64,000 bases of DNA from Kosakonia oryzendophytica (GTDB taxonomy: Bacteria; Pseudomonadota; Gammaproteobacteria; Enterobacterales; Enterobacteriaceae): NCBI RefSeq assembly GCF_900094925.1, contig NZ_FMAY01000006.1, positions 186,001 to 250,000 of the forward strand, written 5' to 3'. Below are positions 26,160-35,954 of this stretch, piece after piece. Position numbers and translations under genes: made by a program. Under the pieces are notes generated by a model. That model made no database searches and was not told where the DNA came from. It saw only the letters and a program-made list of their open reading frames with translations. Within the stretch, counting starts at the first letter, position 1, and every line of letters starts with the position of its first letter.

Positions 26160-27313
26160 GCCGTCGCCTTTTTCAGCGCTTCTACCGCCAGCGTCGCCAG
26201 CCACTGTGCGGTGGGGAACAGCGCGGCGTCATCCACGCGGAACTGGGGATGGTGCAGGGCATACGGGCCGCCGGAGCCAATCATGATAAACGCGCCGGGC
26301 AGACGTTGCTGGTAAAACGCGAAGTCTTCGCCAATCGGATTCGCGGCGATACGGCGGGCGTCAAAACCTGCCTCCTGACCAGTTTCCAGCGCCAGCGAGA
26401 CCCACTCTTCGCTGTTCACCACCGACGGCGGGCCGGGCTGCCAGTCAAGCGTGATGCGCGCGTTAAACGCGGCGGCCAGCCCTGTCAGCACATCACGCAT
26501 GCGCTGCTCAATCTGTTCACGCACCGTCTGGCTAAAGGTACGCACGGTGCCTTCCAGCCAGGCGCTATCCGGGATCACGTTCCACGTGCTGCCGCTGTGC
26601 ACCTGAGTCAGGGAGAGCACGGCGTTTTCATCGGACGGGACGTTACGGCTGATCAGGGTTTGCAGGGTAGAGATCAGTTGCCCGGCGATCACCACCGGAT
26701 CGTTGCCTTCATGCGGGCGCGCAGCATGGCTGCCGGTGCCGGTGATATCAATGCGGAAGCGGTCAACGCCCGCAGTCAGCGCGCCGGCTTTACTGCCCAT
26801 AACGCCCACCGGTAGCGCCGGATCGTTATGGATGCCAAAAATCGCCGTTGCCCCCTCCAGCGCGCCTGCGGCAATCACCGCCGGTGCGCCTTGTCCGGTC
26901 TCTTCCGCGGGTTGAAACAGAATGCGCACGCGTCCGGGCAGGCTGCTTTCCTGCTGTTTGAGCAAAATCGCTGCGCCCAGCGCCGAGGCGCTGTGGAAAT
27001 CATGGCCGCAGGCATGCATCACGCCGGGGTGCTCTGAGCTGAACGGCACGCCGGATTTTTCATCAATCGGCAGTGCGTCGATATCCGCGCGCAGGACGAT
27101 CAACGGGCCCGGTTGTTGCCCGCCCAGTTCAACGACCAGCCCGGTCGGCAAGTCTAACGGCAGAATGCGTATCTGGTAGGTTTCCAACGCGGCACGAAGA
27201 CGGGCGGTGGTGGCGAACTCCTGGTTAGAGAGTTCAGGGAAACGATGCAGTTCATGGCGAAAGTCGGTCAGCCAGGCCGGTAATTCAGCGATGTCGGTCA
27301 TAGCGTTACTCAT
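26156..27313 (-). CDS. M20-family amidohydrolase / N-deacetylase (385 aa)
   Basis: The start ATG 27313 overlaps the GNAT stop (TGATG); the frame upstream is inside the GNAT gene. Metal-binding motifs of the M20 aminoacylase group are RADIDALPI near residue 75, MHACGHDFH near 99-107 and QPAEETGQGA near 140. It is similar in type to YxeP/SndA N-acyl-cysteine or N-acetyl-amino acid deacetylases. In context it would remove the acetyl group added by the neighbouring GNAT after C-S cleavage, releasing cysteine. Cytoplasmic. Confidence 0.88.
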   Translation of the reverse strand: MSNAMTDIAELPAWLTDFRHELHRFPELSNQEFATTARLRAALETYQIRILPLDLPTGLVVELGGQQPGPLIVLRADIDALPIDEKSGVPFSSEHPGVMHACGHDFHSASALGAAILLKQQESSLPGRVRILFQPAEETGQGAPAVIAAGALEGATAIFGIHNDPALPVGVMGSKAGALTAGVDRFRIDITGTGSHAARPHEGNDPVVIAGQLISTLQTLISRNVPSDENAVLSLTQVHSGSTWNVIPDSAWLEGTVRTFSQTVREQIEQRMRDVLTGLAAAFNARITLDWQPGPPSVVNSEEWVSLALETGQEAGFDARRIAANPIGEDFAFYQQRLPGAFIMIGSGGPYALHHPQFRVDDAALFPTAQWLATLAVEALKKATA

Positions 27314-27840
27314 CAGGGTGAACGACGCGCCAGCCACGCGGTGTGGTTAGCGTCATCAAGGATTTTTTTCATAAACAGGGTGATATGGCCTTTGCCCAGA
27401 TCCGCCTCATGCGAAGGCACAAAGCCATACTGCTGGTAAAAGGGGATCAGCCACGGGTGACTGATGGCGGTGCCAAGCGACACCGCAGGCGCGCGCAACA
27501 CACCGCGCAGAATATGGGTCTCCACCCAGTCGTAGATTTGCCGCCCGCGCTGCTCCCCGCGATGGCGCGGATGCGCGCCAAACCAGCCGATATGCGGCAG
27601 GCCAAACGGCCCCGGCAGCGGCCCCCACGGGTAGCGCAGCGTAATGGAGGCGGCTAACGCATCATCGACAAACAGCCCCCAGACACCGTGCTGTTGCAGG
27701 TGTTGCGTCACCTGCGCGGCGGTGGTGGTGGCGGCATCAAAATGAATGCCCATCTCACGCACCTGCGCGTAGGCTTCCAGCATCAGCGTCAGATAGATAT
27801 CGCGGTCGGCGGCGGTCAGCTGGCGATAGTGCTCGCTCAT
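27313..27840 (-). CDS. GNAT-family N-acetyltransferase (175 aa)
   Basis: Central acetyl-CoA region has GWFGAHPRHRGEQRGRQIY (a Q/R-x-x-G-x-G/A variant) with following helix, and a late SHPWLIPFYQQYGFVPSHE motif typical of GNAT beta-6/alpha-4. It is coupled on both sides by overlaps (ATGA with the lyase, TGATG with the M20 gene). The tandem of GNAT plus M20 deacetylase implies an acetylate-process-deacetylate route, as in Bacillus yxeL/yxeP and ytmI/sndA. Substrate inferred: S-(2-succino)cysteine or a similar S-alkyl cysteine. Confidence 0.87.
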   Translation of the reverse strand: MSEHYRQLTAADRDIYLTLMLEAYAQVREMGIHFDAATTTAAQVTQHLQQHGVWGLFVDDALAASITLRYPWGPLPGPFGLPHIGWFGAHPRHRGEQRGRQIYDWVETHILRGVLRAPAVSLGTAISHPWLIPFYQQYGFVPSHEADLGKGHITLFMKKILDDANHTAWLARRSP

Positions 27841-29204
27841 ACCCTCTCCAGCAACTGCGAGTCATCTGCGGCGCGCAAGACATCACCGACTTTTTCGACC
27901 GCGCTGCCTAAATAGCGCGCCGGATCCAGCCAGCTGTCGAGATCGGCGCCGCTGATTGCACCGGCGATTTCCGGTTGTTCCGCCAGCACGCTTTTAAAAT
28001 CGCGTCCGCTTTCAAATGCCGTCATCGCGCAGGTGTACACCAGGTGGTGCGCCGTCTGTTTCCCGAGGGTTTTCCCGGCTTCAAACATCACCCGCTCCGA
28101 CAGCAGCAGCCCGGCCTGGATATCCAGATTGGCGCGCATTTTTTCGCTATTCACCGTCAGGCCGTTAAGGATCCCCTGTGCGTTTTGCAGTTGCGCAGAG
28201 AGATAGAGACAGATTTCCGGGAGCGCCAGCCACTCTGCGCGCCAGCTCATGGCATCGCGCTCGTGTTCAACATGCATTGACTCAAAAATCAGACCGGCGC
28301 TGTGGCGCACGGGCGCAGTCAGGCTTGCCAGCCCTTCAATCGCGGCAGGGTTACGCTTGTGCGGCATGGTGGTGGAACCGATTTTCCCGGCGCTGAAGGG
28401 CTCTTCCACTTCGCCGATTTCGGTCCGCATCAGGTTGTAGAGTTCGTTGCCGATTTTGCCGAGCGAACCGCTGATCAGCACCGCCAGCGAGGCGAATTCG
28501 CTCAAGCGATCGCGTGCGGATTGCCAGCCAATCGTCGGGCAGGCCAGCCCGAGCAGCGCCAGTGCGCGACGCTCCACCTCCGGCCCCTGATCGCCCAGCG
28601 CCGCATTGGTGCCGATAGCGCCGTTGATGTTGCCCGTCAGTACGCGCGGACTGATTTCGTTGATACGCGTCAGATGGCGCAAAAACTCATCCAGCCAGAC
28701 GGCGACCTTAAACCCAAAGGTCGTGGGCAACGCCTGCATGCCGTGAGTACGGCCGACCATCAGTGTGTGCTGGTGGCGTTCGGCAAGCTGGCGCAGGGCG
28801 CGGGCGACGCCAACGGTATCGCGGCGGATAATGCCTAGTGCATCGCGCAGTTGCAAAATGGTGGCCGTATCGACGATATCCTGCGTGGTGGCGCCGTAGT
28901 GCAGGTATTCCCCCGCCGGGCCGCACTGCTGTTGCAGCGCCGTCAGCGTGGGCATAAAAGAGTGCTTCATTTGCGCGGCGAGTTGGGCGATATCGCTCAG
29001 TTGCAGCGCCTGCGGTTGCGCGCGGTCGGCAATCTCCTGTGCGGCCTTCGGCGGAATGACGCCCAGTTCACCTTGCGCACGCGCCAGCGCCACTTCCACG
29101 GCGGCCTGCTGGCGCAGGCGGTTTTCTTCCGACCAGATGGCGCGCATTTCCGGTGTGGCGAAGTTATTGCCGATAATCAGAAAGTCGATGGGATGCGATG
29201 ACAT
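27837..29204 (-). CDS. fumarase/aspartase-superfamily lyase, adenylosuccinate lyase-like (455 aa)
   Basis: The superfamily signature GSTTMPHKRNP sits near residue 280. Other active-site regions are EYLHYGATTQDIVDTA, VGRTHGMQALPTTFG and the family C-terminal helices. Members eliminate fumarate from succinylated substrates. purB proper is normally elsewhere, and this gene heads a GNAT-M20-MmgE/PrpD operon, so it is most likely a specialised lyase. I infer cleavage of N-acetyl-S-(2-succino)cysteine to fumarate and N-acetylcysteine, like the reported S-(2-succino)lyase. A carboxy-muconate-cycloisomerase role is a less likely alternative. Confidence 0.87.
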   Translation of the reverse strand: MSSHPIDFLIIGNNFATPEMRAIWSEENRLRQQAAVEVALARAQGELGVIPPKAAQEIADRAQPQALQLSDIAQLAAQMKHSFMPTLTALQQQCGPAGEYLHYGATTQDIVDTATILQLRDALGIIRRDTVGVARALRQLAERHQHTLMVGRTHGMQALPTTFGFKVAVWLDEFLRHLTRINEISPRVLTGNINGAIGTNAALGDQGPEVERRALALLGLACPTIGWQSARDRLSEFASLAVLISGSLGKIGNELYNLMRTEIGEVEEPFSAGKIGSTTMPHKRNPAAIEGLASLTAPVRHSAGLIFESMHVEHERDAMSWRAEWLALPEICLYLSAQLQNAQGILNGLTVNSEKMRANLDIQAGLLLSERVMFEAGKTLGKQTAHHLVYTCAMTAFESGRDFKSVLAEQPEIAGAISGADLDSWLDPARYLGSAVEKVGDVLRAADDSQLLERV

Positions 29205-29230
29205 GTTATGTGCCTGTCGTAAATTAAAAA

Positions 29231-29304
29231 AAGATGCCGGTTAACTTTATTTTCTGTTCAGCATCTTCATTCATGAATATACCGGCGGCAAGGCATTTGT
29301 CGCC
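29231..29304. promoter_or_regulatory. inverted repeats in the divergent region lyase / dehydrogenase
   Basis: Two inverted repeats lie in the 204-base gap. One is AAGATGC (29231-29237) with GCATCTT (29261-29267), 23 bases apart. The other is GGCGGCAA / TTGTCGCC (29284-29304), an 8-pair stem with one G-T pair and a 5-base loop. They may be a regulator target or fold in the leader of the lyase mRNA. A GATAAT at 29386 could be the -10 of the dehydrogenase gene, but no good -35 is visible. Confidence 0.35.
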
Positions 29305-29408
29305 TTATCTAATATTCTTCTATCGATATGAAAATACAGAAAATAGGAAAGATTGTTTTTTGTTTTTATTTTTGTAGCATGAGCTGATAATGCGATTTAA
29401 TTAATTAA

Positions 29409-30512
29409 ATGGACAATTCAATGCTTGCGATAAAAACGCCGCAAACCTGGTTCCACCAGTCAGGTATTCGTCATGACGCAGGGAAATATATTTCACCGCT
29501 GTCACAGCATATTTTAATTATTACCAGTGCGCAGGCCTGGGCACGAGTGAACCCGGCCCTGGAAAGCAGTTTGCGCACCAGCGGCGTGAAATGGCAGACC
29601 GAGATCATGACCGGCTACTGTACCGACGAGCGGGTGGCACATTACGCCCAGCGCGCACGAAAACTGGGGGTGCAGTGGATTGTTGGCGTCGGCGGCGGTC
29701 GCGTACTGGATACCGCGAAAGCCGTAGCGGATGCGCTTGACGGCGGTGAGTCGGTCACCATCCCGAAGGTCGCCTCTACCTGCGCGGCCTGGTCGCCACT
29801 GTCGGTGTTTTATACTGAAGAAGGCGGGCAAATCCGCAGTCAACCGTTGAAAACATTGCCGCGACTGGTACTGGTGGACAGTGAAATTATTGCACAGAGC
29901 GACGTGCGTTATTTAAAAGCGGGTATCGTGGATGCGCTGGCGAAATGGTACGAATTCCGTCCCTATTTACAACATTCGCCGGATAACCTGGCGTTGCAGT
30001 TAAAAGTGCAGACCGCCCGACTGGCTGTGGATATTTACGAAAAACACGGTGCGCAGGCGGTACGGGATAATAAAGCGCAGGTTGTCAGCGAGGCGTTAAT
30101 CAATGTTATTGATGCCAATATTGCGATTGCCGGGTTGGCCAACAGCATTCGCGGCGAGATCCCCACACCAGGCGTCGCACACGCTATTCATAACCGGTTA
30201 ACCTACGAACCGGCGCTGCGTGACTGGCTGCATGGCGAGCGGGTAGGTTACAGCTTGCTGGTGCAGTCGTTCCTCGAAGGCGACGGTGAAACACCGGACG
30301 CCGCGCTGCTGAGTTTACTGCGTCAGTACGAGATGCCGCTGACGCTGGCGCCGCTGAAAGAGATCCGCCTGGCGGTGATCCAGGCGGTGGCGCGCAGTAT
30401 CAATTTTCCTCGCGCGGCGGCGGAGCATTTACCGTTTTCGCTGGAGCCCGCACGCATTGAACGAGCGCTGCGCCTGACGGAGCAATTTTTTACACCCCGC
30501 TATGCGGTATAG
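29409..30512 (+). CDS. YbdH/HcxA-like iron-containing alcohol dehydrogenase (367 aa)
   Basis: A type III (glycerol dehydrogenase-like) ADH: GVGGGRVLDTAKAVAD binds NAD(P), followed by ASTCAAWSPLSVFY, closely similar to the equivalent stretch of E. coli YbdH (HcxA). Metal-site regions are GIVDALAKWYE, VAHAIHNRLTY and WLHGERVGYSLLVQ. YbdH reduces 2-oxo acids such as 2-oxobutyrate. It is divergent from the lyase operon and ends 3 bases from the nikR stop. No clear ribosome binding site precedes ATG 29409 or the alternative 29421. Possible link: oxo-acid products of cysteine or homocysteine breakdown. Confidence 0.85.
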   Translation: MDNSMLAIKTPQTWFHQSGIRHDAGKYISPLSQHILIITSAQAWARVNPALESSLRTSGVKWQTEIMTGYCTDERVAHYAQRARKLGVQWIVGVGGGRVLDTAKAVADALDGGESVTIPKVASTCAAWSPLSVFYTEEGGQIRSQPLKTLPRLVLVDSEIIAQSDVRYLKAGIVDALAKWYEFRPYLQHSPDNLALQLKVQTARLAVDIYEKHGAQAVRDNKAQVVSEALINVIDANIAIAGLANSIRGEIPTPGVAHAIHNRLTYEPALRDWLHGERVGYSLLVQSFLEGDGETPDAALLSLLRQYEMPLTLAPLKEIRLAVIQAVARSINFPRAAAEHLPFSLEPARIERALRLTEQFFTPRYAV

Positions 30513-30514
30513 CC

Positions 30515-30916
30515 TTACTCTTCTGCCGCCAGGCATTGCAAATGGCCGTGGCGCACGCCGCGCTGGGCGATAACGTCGTCGGCAAAATGCTGTACTTCAC
30601 CCATTTTGCCTTTCAGCACGGCAATCTCTAAGCAGTCGTCGTGGCTGATGTGCACATGCAAGGTGGCGACAGATAAATCGTGATGATGATGCTGCGTGGC
30701 GACGATACGGCTCGCCAGATCGCGTTTCTCATGTTCATACACGTACGAGAGCACGGCGTAGCCCTGCTTTTCATTGTCCTGTGCGGACTCCTGTGACAGC
30801 GCGCTGCGCAGAATGTCCCGCAGCGCTTCTGAGCGGTTGTTGTAGCCACGGCGTTCGCTGAGGTTATCCAGCGTTTCGAGCAGGTCATCATCCAGTGTTA
30901 TGGTCACGCGTTGCAT
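30515..30916 (-). CDS. nikR: nickel-responsive transcriptional regulator NikR (133 aa)
   Basis: Residues 1-45 form the ribbon-helix-helix DNA-binding domain ([31 protein letters not shown]). The C-terminal ACT-like domain keeps the exact high-affinity nickel ligands His76, His87, His89 and Cys95 of E. coli NikR. The length equals the E. coli protein (133). The gene is last in the nik operon, overlapping nikE by 13 bases. With nickel bound, NikR represses the operon from the operator found at 35826-35853. Confidence 0.97.
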   Translation of the reverse strand: MQRVTITLDDDLLETLDNLSERRGYNNRSEALRDILRSALSQESAQDNEKQGYAVLSYVYEHEKRDLASRIVATQHHHHDLSVATLHVHISHDDCLEIAVLKGKMGEVQHFADDVIAQRGVRHGHLQCLAAEE

Positions 30917-31689
30917 GGCAGGATCCTTGTTAATGCGCGGGGGAAGGCAGGCAATACCGCCTGTTGCAGCGTTTGCCCGGCCTGAGAGGTAAAACGCAGC
31001 GGCGTCGCGACGTCCAGCGTTTCAACGATAGTGCCGTTTTCCATTACCATCACCCGCTGGCAAAAGCGCTCCACCAGACGTAAATCGTGGGTGATAAACA
31101 GGCAGGCGACGCCGGATCGCTCTTGCAGGCGTTTGAGCAGGCGAATCACCCCGGCCTGGAGCACCAAATCCAGGCTGGAGACGGCTTCGTCCAGAATCAG
31201 CAACGTGGGTTCCACCGCCAGCGCACGCGCCAGGCATACGCGCTGCAACTGACCGCCGCTCAACTGCGGCGGGCGTTTATCCAGCAGCGTGCTCTCCAGC
31301 TCAACATCGTCCAGCAACTGCGTAATGCGCGCCTGCTGTTCCGTTTTCGCCAGTTTCAACAAATGGCGCAAGGGTTCGCGCAGAATGTCGCGCACGGTTT
31401 TACGCGGGTTCACCGCACTTATCGGATCCTGAAAGACCATCTGAATATCGCGGCGAAAGGCTTTGCGGGCGCGGGCGTCAAGCCGGGACAGCGGCGTGCC
31501 CTGCCAGACCACATTGCCCTCGTTTGGCGTTTCCAGCCCGACCAGCAGCCGTGCCAGCGTGCTTTTACCACAGCCGCTGCGTCCCAGTAAGGCAACCGTC
31601 TCGCCGCTCTTCAGTTGCAGGGAAATATTGTCGAGGATCCGTTGCTGATGATAACCATGTGACAGACCGTTCACATCGAGCAGATTCAT
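30904..31689 (-). CDS. nikE: nickel ABC importer ATP-binding protein NikE (261 aa)
   Basis: Walker [10 protein letters not shown] at residues 36-44, signature [15 protein letters not shown], Walker [14 protein letters not shown] and a switch His in [12 protein letters not shown]. The sequence belongs to the dipeptide/nickel oligopeptide ATPase group. Start overlaps nikD (ATGA). Together with NikD it powers nickel uptake through NikBC, mainly to supply hydrogenases under anaerobic growth in enterobacteria. Confidence 0.95.
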   Translation of the reverse strand: MNLLDVNGLSHGYHQQRILDNISLQLKSGETVALLGRSGCGKSTLARLLVGLETPNEGNVVWQGTPLSRLDARARKAFRRDIQMVFQDPISAVNPRKTVRDILREPLRHLLKLAKTEQQARITQLLDDVELESTLLDKRPPQLSGGQLQRVCLARALAVEPTLLILDEAVSSLDLVLQAGVIRLLKRLQERSGVACLFITHDLRLVERFCQRVMVMENGTIVETLDVATPLRFTSQAGQTLQQAVLPAFPRALTRILPCNA

Positions 31690-32450
31690 GAGGTTAGCTC
31701 CATCCCGTACAGTGCCAGATGCGCCGCCACCAGTTGGCGTGACACCGGGTGCTGCGGTGCGTGAAACAGTGACTGCACCGCGCCATATTCAATAATGCGT
31801 CCGTGATCCATCACCGCCACGTCGTCCGCCAGGCGTGCTACGACACCCATATCGTGGGTCACCAGCAGCATGCCGGGCTGGCGCTTGCGAACAATGTTCT
31901 CCAGTAAATCCAGAATGCGCGCCTGCGCCACGGCATCAAGATCGGTGGTGGGTTCATCGGCAACGATATAGGCCGCATCGCTGAGCAACGCCATGGCAAT
32001 CATCATCCGTTGCAGCATGCCGCCGCTCATCTCGAAGGGGTAGAGCGAGAGTACGCGTTGCGCCTCGTCCAGCCCCACATCCTGCAGTGCCGCCAGCAGT
32101 GTTTCGTCATCTGCGGGTTTGCCCAACGCCAGGCAGGTTTCCCGTGCATGTTCCGCCATGGTGCGTAACGGATTAAACGCGCTGCGCGGGTTTTGCATCA
32201 CTGTCGCGACGGTGATGCCGCGTAGCGCCTGCGGGCTGACAATCGCGCCATCCGCCAGTACCCGGCCTGCGGTTTGCCGCACGCCAGGCGGTAATATGCC
32301 GAGTGCCGCCGCGCAGGTCAGTGATTTGCCGCTACCGCTGCCGCCCACCAGTGCCAGCACGCGCCCGCGTTGCAGCGTTAACGAGACGTCCTGCACCAGC
32401 GGGCGTTCCGCATGCAGGGTAATACTCTCCAGGCTCAGTTGTGCAGGCAT
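31686..32450 (-). CDS. nikD: nickel ABC importer ATP-binding protein NikD (254 aa)
   Basis: Walker [10 protein letters not shown] at residue 36 onward; the Leu after GKS (instead of Thr) also occurs in E. coli NikD. Further motifs are [27 protein letters not shown] and [14 protein letters not shown]. Length matches E. coli NikD (254). Starts at the nikC stop (shared base 32450) and overlaps nikE by four bases. Confidence 0.95.
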   Translation of the reverse strand: MPAQLSLESITLHAERPLVQDVSLTLQRGRVLALVGGSGSGKSLTCAAALGILPPGVRQTAGRVLADGAIVSPQALRGITVATVMQNPRSAFNPLRTMAEHARETCLALGKPADDETLLAALQDVGLDEAQRVLSLYPFEMSGGMLQRMMIAMALLSDAAYIVADEPTTDLDAVAQARILDLLENIVRKRQPGMLLVTHDMGVVARLADDVAVMDHGRIIEYGAVQSLFHAPQHPVSRQLVAAHLALYGMELTS

Positions 32451-33283
32451 CAGTGGGCGTGCTCCGTTTCCAGATGAGGATCAAGATGGTCGCGCAGCGC
32501 GTCGCCCACCAGGTTAAATGCCATCACGCTGATAAACAGCGCCAGTCCTGGCCACAACATTTGCAGCGGCTGTGTCCAGATATATTGCCGTGCGTCGTTG
32601 ATCATCACACCCCATTCGGGGGTTGGCGCGGTGACGCCGAGACCCAGAAAGGACATGCCCGCCACATGCAGCATCATATGACCGATATCCAGCGTCGCCA
32701 GTACCAGCAACGACGGCACCACTGCGCCTGCCAGGTGATCGCGAAAGACATGAAGAGAACTGGCACCGCAGAGCCGTGCCGCCAGTACATACTCACGACC
32801 GCGTAGCGAGATCACCAGGCTGCGCACCATGCGGGCGTACCAGGCCCAGTGGGAAAGGGCGATAGCGATGATGACATTGGTCAGCCCGGTGCCCAGTACG
32901 CCGACCATAAAAAAGGAGAGGATGGAGGTGGGGAAGGTCATAAAGATATCCGCCACGCGCATTATCCCCTGGTCAACCCGGCCGCCCAGCAGTCCGGCGC
33001 AGCCGCCTGCCGTTAAGCCCAGTGCCAGTACCAGCAGCAGGCACAGCATGACCGATCCCAGCGAAACACGCGTGGCGGCCATTAAGCGTGAGAAAATATC
33101 GCGCCCGAGATGGTCTGTACCGAGCCAGTGCTGGCTACCCGGTGGCAATAGCCTGGCAGGTAAATCAATGGCCTGCGGATCATAAGGCGTCCACCACTGG
33201 CAGGTCAGGGCAATCACCAACAGCAGGAATAAGATCAGCAACGCAATACGCACCGGCCAGCGGGCCGTGTTCAGAAAGTGCAT
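32450..33283 (-). CDS. nikC: nickel ABC importer permease NikC (277 aa)
   Basis: Inner-membrane permease with an N-terminal signal-anchor segment ([19 protein letters not shown]), about six hydrophobic segments and the dipeptide-permease loop [15 protein letters not shown]. The motif [16 protein letters not shown] near residue 55 is typical of the DppC/NikC group. Length equals E. coli NikC. Start overlaps the nikB stop by one base. Confidence 0.95.
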   Translation of the reverse strand: MHFLNTARWPVRIALLILFLLLVIALTCQWWTPYDPQAIDLPARLLPPGSQHWLGTDHLGRDIFSRLMAATRVSLGSVMLCLLLVLALGLTAGGCAGLLGGRVDQGIMRVADIFMTFPTSILSFFMVGVLGTGLTNVIIAIALSHWAWYARMVRSLVISLRGREYVLAARLCGASSLHVFRDHLAGAVVPSLLVLATLDIGHMMLHVAGMSFLGLGVTAPTPEWGVMINDARQYIWTQPLQMLWPGLALFISVMAFNLVGDALRDHLDPHLETEHAH

Positions 33284-34224
33284 CAGTGCGCTCCTTCATG
33301 GTGACGAATACGCGGGTCCAGCGCTGCGCTCAGCAGGTCCACCGCCAGATTGCACAGCACAAAGACCATGACCATCACTAATGTAAAGCACTGGATCACC
33401 GGATAGTCGCGGTTAAAAATCGCCGACACCGCATAGCGCCCGATACCAGGCCAGGCGAAGATACTTTCGATAATCATCGTACCGCCAATCAGCTCGCCAA
33501 TGTGCATCCCCAGCGCAGTGATCACCGGAAGCGAAGCATTACGCAGAATGTGCCGCCGCTCAGTTTGCTTCTCGCTTAACCCCCGCAGCCGTGCCCAGGT
33601 CACATGGCGCTGCCCGGCGGCTTCCAGCATGCTGGCGCGCAGCAAACGGGCGTTGATGGCCAGCGACATAAACGCGATAGAGAGCGCAGGCAGGATCACA
33701 TGCTGCCAGCCGCCATAACCCAGGGCGGGCAGCCACTGCAAATGCACGGAGAAAAACATCACCAGCAGGAAGGCCAGCCAGAAGTTAGGCATCGACACCC
33801 CGAGGAACGCGATTGCCCGTACGGCGAAATCCGGCAGCCCGTCGCGGTGGCGCGCCGCCCAGATGCCGAGTGGGACAGAGGTGAGTAAAATCAGCACCAG
33901 CGCTGCGCCTGCCAGTTGCAGCGTGGCGGGCAGAAAGTGCAGCACATCGTCCAGCACCGGGCGTTGCGTGGCATAAGAGAGGCCGAAATCAAGGTGCAGC
34001 GCGCGCCATAGCCAGTGGCTATATTGCGCGATCAGCGGCTGGTCGAGACCCAGTTGGATGCGGGTGGCGGCAATCATCTCCGGCGTGGGTGGCAGGTTGG
34101 ACAGCCGCAGATAGTCCATTGCCGGATCGCCCGCGCCCAGGCGTAGCAGCAGAAAAATCACCACCGAGGCGGCGAAGATCATCGGGATCAGCAACAGCAA
34201 GCGCTTGCAGATATAGCGGCTCAT
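33283..34224 (-). CDS. nikB: nickel ABC importer permease NikB (313 aa)
   Basis: DppB-type permease with an N-terminal segment ([20 protein letters not shown]), a large periplasmic loop containing [15 protein letters not shown], and the cytoplasmic loop [13 protein letters not shown]. The motif [18 protein letters not shown] is typical. Length is within one residue of E. coli NikB (314). ATGA overlap with nikA ensures coupled translation. Confidence 0.95.
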   Translation of the reverse strand: MSRYICKRLLLLIPMIFAASVVIFLLLRLGAGDPAMDYLRLSNLPPTPEMIAATRIQLGLDQPLIAQYSHWLWRALHLDFGLSYATQRPVLDDVLHFLPATLQLAGAALVLILLTSVPLGIWAARHRDGLPDFAVRAIAFLGVSMPNFWLAFLLVMFFSVHLQWLPALGYGGWQHVILPALSIAFMSLAINARLLRASMLEAAGQRHVTWARLRGLSEKQTERRHILRNASLPVITALGMHIGELIGGTMIIESIFAWPGIGRYAVSAIFNRDYPVIQCFTLVMVMVFVLCNLAVDLLSAALDPRIRHHEGAH

Positions 34225-35792
34225 TTTGCGGCGCCTGGCTTGAGCCGATCAAAGGGGATCTCCGACGCGATGGGGGCGAAGGGGATGGTCCCCAGTTCGG
34301 GTTTCGCCACCACCATCATGGAGATATAGCTAATCGGCAGATAGACCGCGTCGTTATGCAGACGGGTGAGAATATCCCGGTATAGCGCCTGACGTGCGGT
34401 TTCTTCGCGGGTCGTCAGCACTTCACCAATCTCTTTGTCGATCACAGCCTTGTCCGGCAGGCCAAGCTGCGCCTGATAATCCGCATGCGACGGTACGCGC
34501 ATTGAGCTCATAAAGGCGTGCGGGTCGTACGGCGCGCCCCAGGTGCGGTTGAAAATCATGCCGAAACGCCCGTCGCGCTGACGTGCATAAATGCTGCTCT
34601 CTTCTTCACCCACCAGTGCAACGTCCACGCCGATAGCACGCAGATTGGCCTGGATGATCTCTGCCATCGATTTGCTTAACGCATCGGTGCCGATAAACGC
34701 CAGTTCGACATGCAACGGCTGCCCGGCTTTTTCACGGATGGTTTTCCCGGCGGTTAACGTCCAGCCCGCCTTATCCAGCAGCGCGCGCGCCTGCGCTGGA
34801 TCGTACTGGCGCGGTTTCAGGCCAATATTGGCGTACGGTACGGACGGGGCAAACAGCGTGTCGGCAACCTGTTGTGTGCCATACAGTGCGCCATCAATCA
34901 GCGTCTTTTTGTCCACTGCATAGTTCAGCGCTTCACGCACGGCTAACTCGTTCGTTGGTGCGCGTGCCGAGTTTAGCGCCAGCATCACGGTCTCCATCGG
35001 GGCGGAGAGCTGTGTATGCCACGCCGGGTTTTGACTGAAGCGGGCAAACGTATCCAGCGGCAGCAGCCCTTCATTGCCGTACAGCAGATCGATATCCCCG
35101 GTTTCAAACGCCACGGCGCGGCTGGTCGGGTCGGGGATCACGTTGACGATGACTTTACCGAATGCCGGTTTTTCGCCCCAGTAATGTTCATTGCGCACCA
35201 ACACGTCGTACTGGTTCAGGCGCGATTCCTGCAACACCCATGGCCCGGTGCCAACTGGTGCGACGATACCGTCCTTTGTTCCGTGTTGTTTAAATTGCGA
35301 GGGGGCGATAAAGCGGAACGGGCGGGGCAGGGAGAGTTCTTGCAGGAAAGGATAGTAGGCGCTTTTCAGGGTAATTTGTAACTGGCTGGGGCTCAGGGCT
35401 TTGACGTCGGTGATCTGATTGGTTAGCTCCAGCCAGGCATGGCGCTGGCGATTATCCAGCACGGCGCGAAAATTCTCTGCCGCCGCCTGGGCATTAAAGG
35501 GTTCGCCGTTGGAAAAAGTCACCCCCTCGCGCAGGGTGAAGACCCAGATTTTGCCGTCTTCCGAGTGCGTCCAGCTTGTTGCCAGCCAGGGCTTCACACT
35601 GCCGTCGGCCTGGTATTTCACCAGTGCTTCGTAAACCATGCTTTGGGCGAACATCTGGTTCGGAGTGTAAAGGTGTGGATTCAGTGGGCCAACGTTCACC
35701 GGCCAGGCGGTGGTGAGCGTCGGTAACGCCGCAGAAACGGCGAAAGATGCGCAGAGCAGCAGCAGAGCGCCGGCTTGACGATAGAAAGACAC
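34221..35792 (-). CDS. nikA: periplasmic nickel-binding protein NikA (523 aa)
   Basis: The start is GTG 35792 with AGGGA upstream; the resulting signal peptide ([14 protein letters not shown]) fits periplasmic export. The mature protein follows E. coli NikA very closely: [54 protein letters not shown] and [19 protein letters not shown]. Length 523 versus 524. It binds nickel-chelator complexes and hands them to NikBCDE. First gene of the operon, with the NikR operator 34 bases upstream of its start. Confidence 0.96.
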   Translation of the reverse strand: MSFYRQAGALLLLCASFAVSAALPTLTTAWPVNVGPLNPHLYTPNQMFAQSMVYEALVKYQADGSVKPWLATSWTHSEDGKIWVFTLREGVTFSNGEPFNAQAAAENFRAVLDNRQRHAWLELTNQITDVKALSPSQLQITLKSAYYPFLQELSLPRPFRFIAPSQFKQHGTKDGIVAPVGTGPWVLQESRLNQYDVLVRNEHYWGEKPAFGKVIVNVIPDPTSRAVAFETGDIDLLYGNEGLLPLDTFARFSQNPAWHTQLSAPMETVMLALNSARAPTNELAVREALNYAVDKKTLIDGALYGTQQVADTLFAPSVPYANIGLKPRQYDPAQARALLDKAGWTLTAGKTIREKAGQPLHVELAFIGTDALSKSMAEIIQANLRAIGVDVALVGEEESSIYARQRDGRFGMIFNRTWGAPYDPHAFMSSMRVPSHADYQAQLGLPDKAVIDKEIGEVLTTREETARQALYRDILTRLHNDAVYLPISYISMMVVAKPELGTIPFAPIASEIPFDRLKPGAAK

Positions 35793-35825
35793 AGTAGGTT
35801 CCCTGACGAAAAGTATGGCGAAGAA

Positions 35826-35853
35826 GTATGATGATTTTAGATATTCATCATAC
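35826..35853. promoter_or_regulatory. NikR operator
   Basis: Perfect match to the E. coli NikR operator GTATGA-N16-TCATAC: GTATGA at 35826-35831 and TCATAC at 35848-35853. It lies 34-61 bases upstream of the nikA start codon, where the core promoter should be, so Ni-NikR binding would block transcription. It also lies about 100 bases upstream of the divergent ModA-like gene at 35955. A TTTTGGATCAA stretch at about 35864-35875 could be a degenerate FNR half-site, but this is weak. Confidence 0.95.
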
Positions 35854-35954
35854 GAATAGTATGTTTTGGATCAAAAACCCTGTCACTTAAAGGGGTTTAA
35901 CCGCACAGCCTGCACAGGTAGCATGATGGCAGCGTACTCAGAAGGGTAAATAGG

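Noticed and set aside
35864-35875. FNR site for the nik promoter
   Set aside because: Only the ATCAA half is present; the other half is too far from TTGAT to claim.
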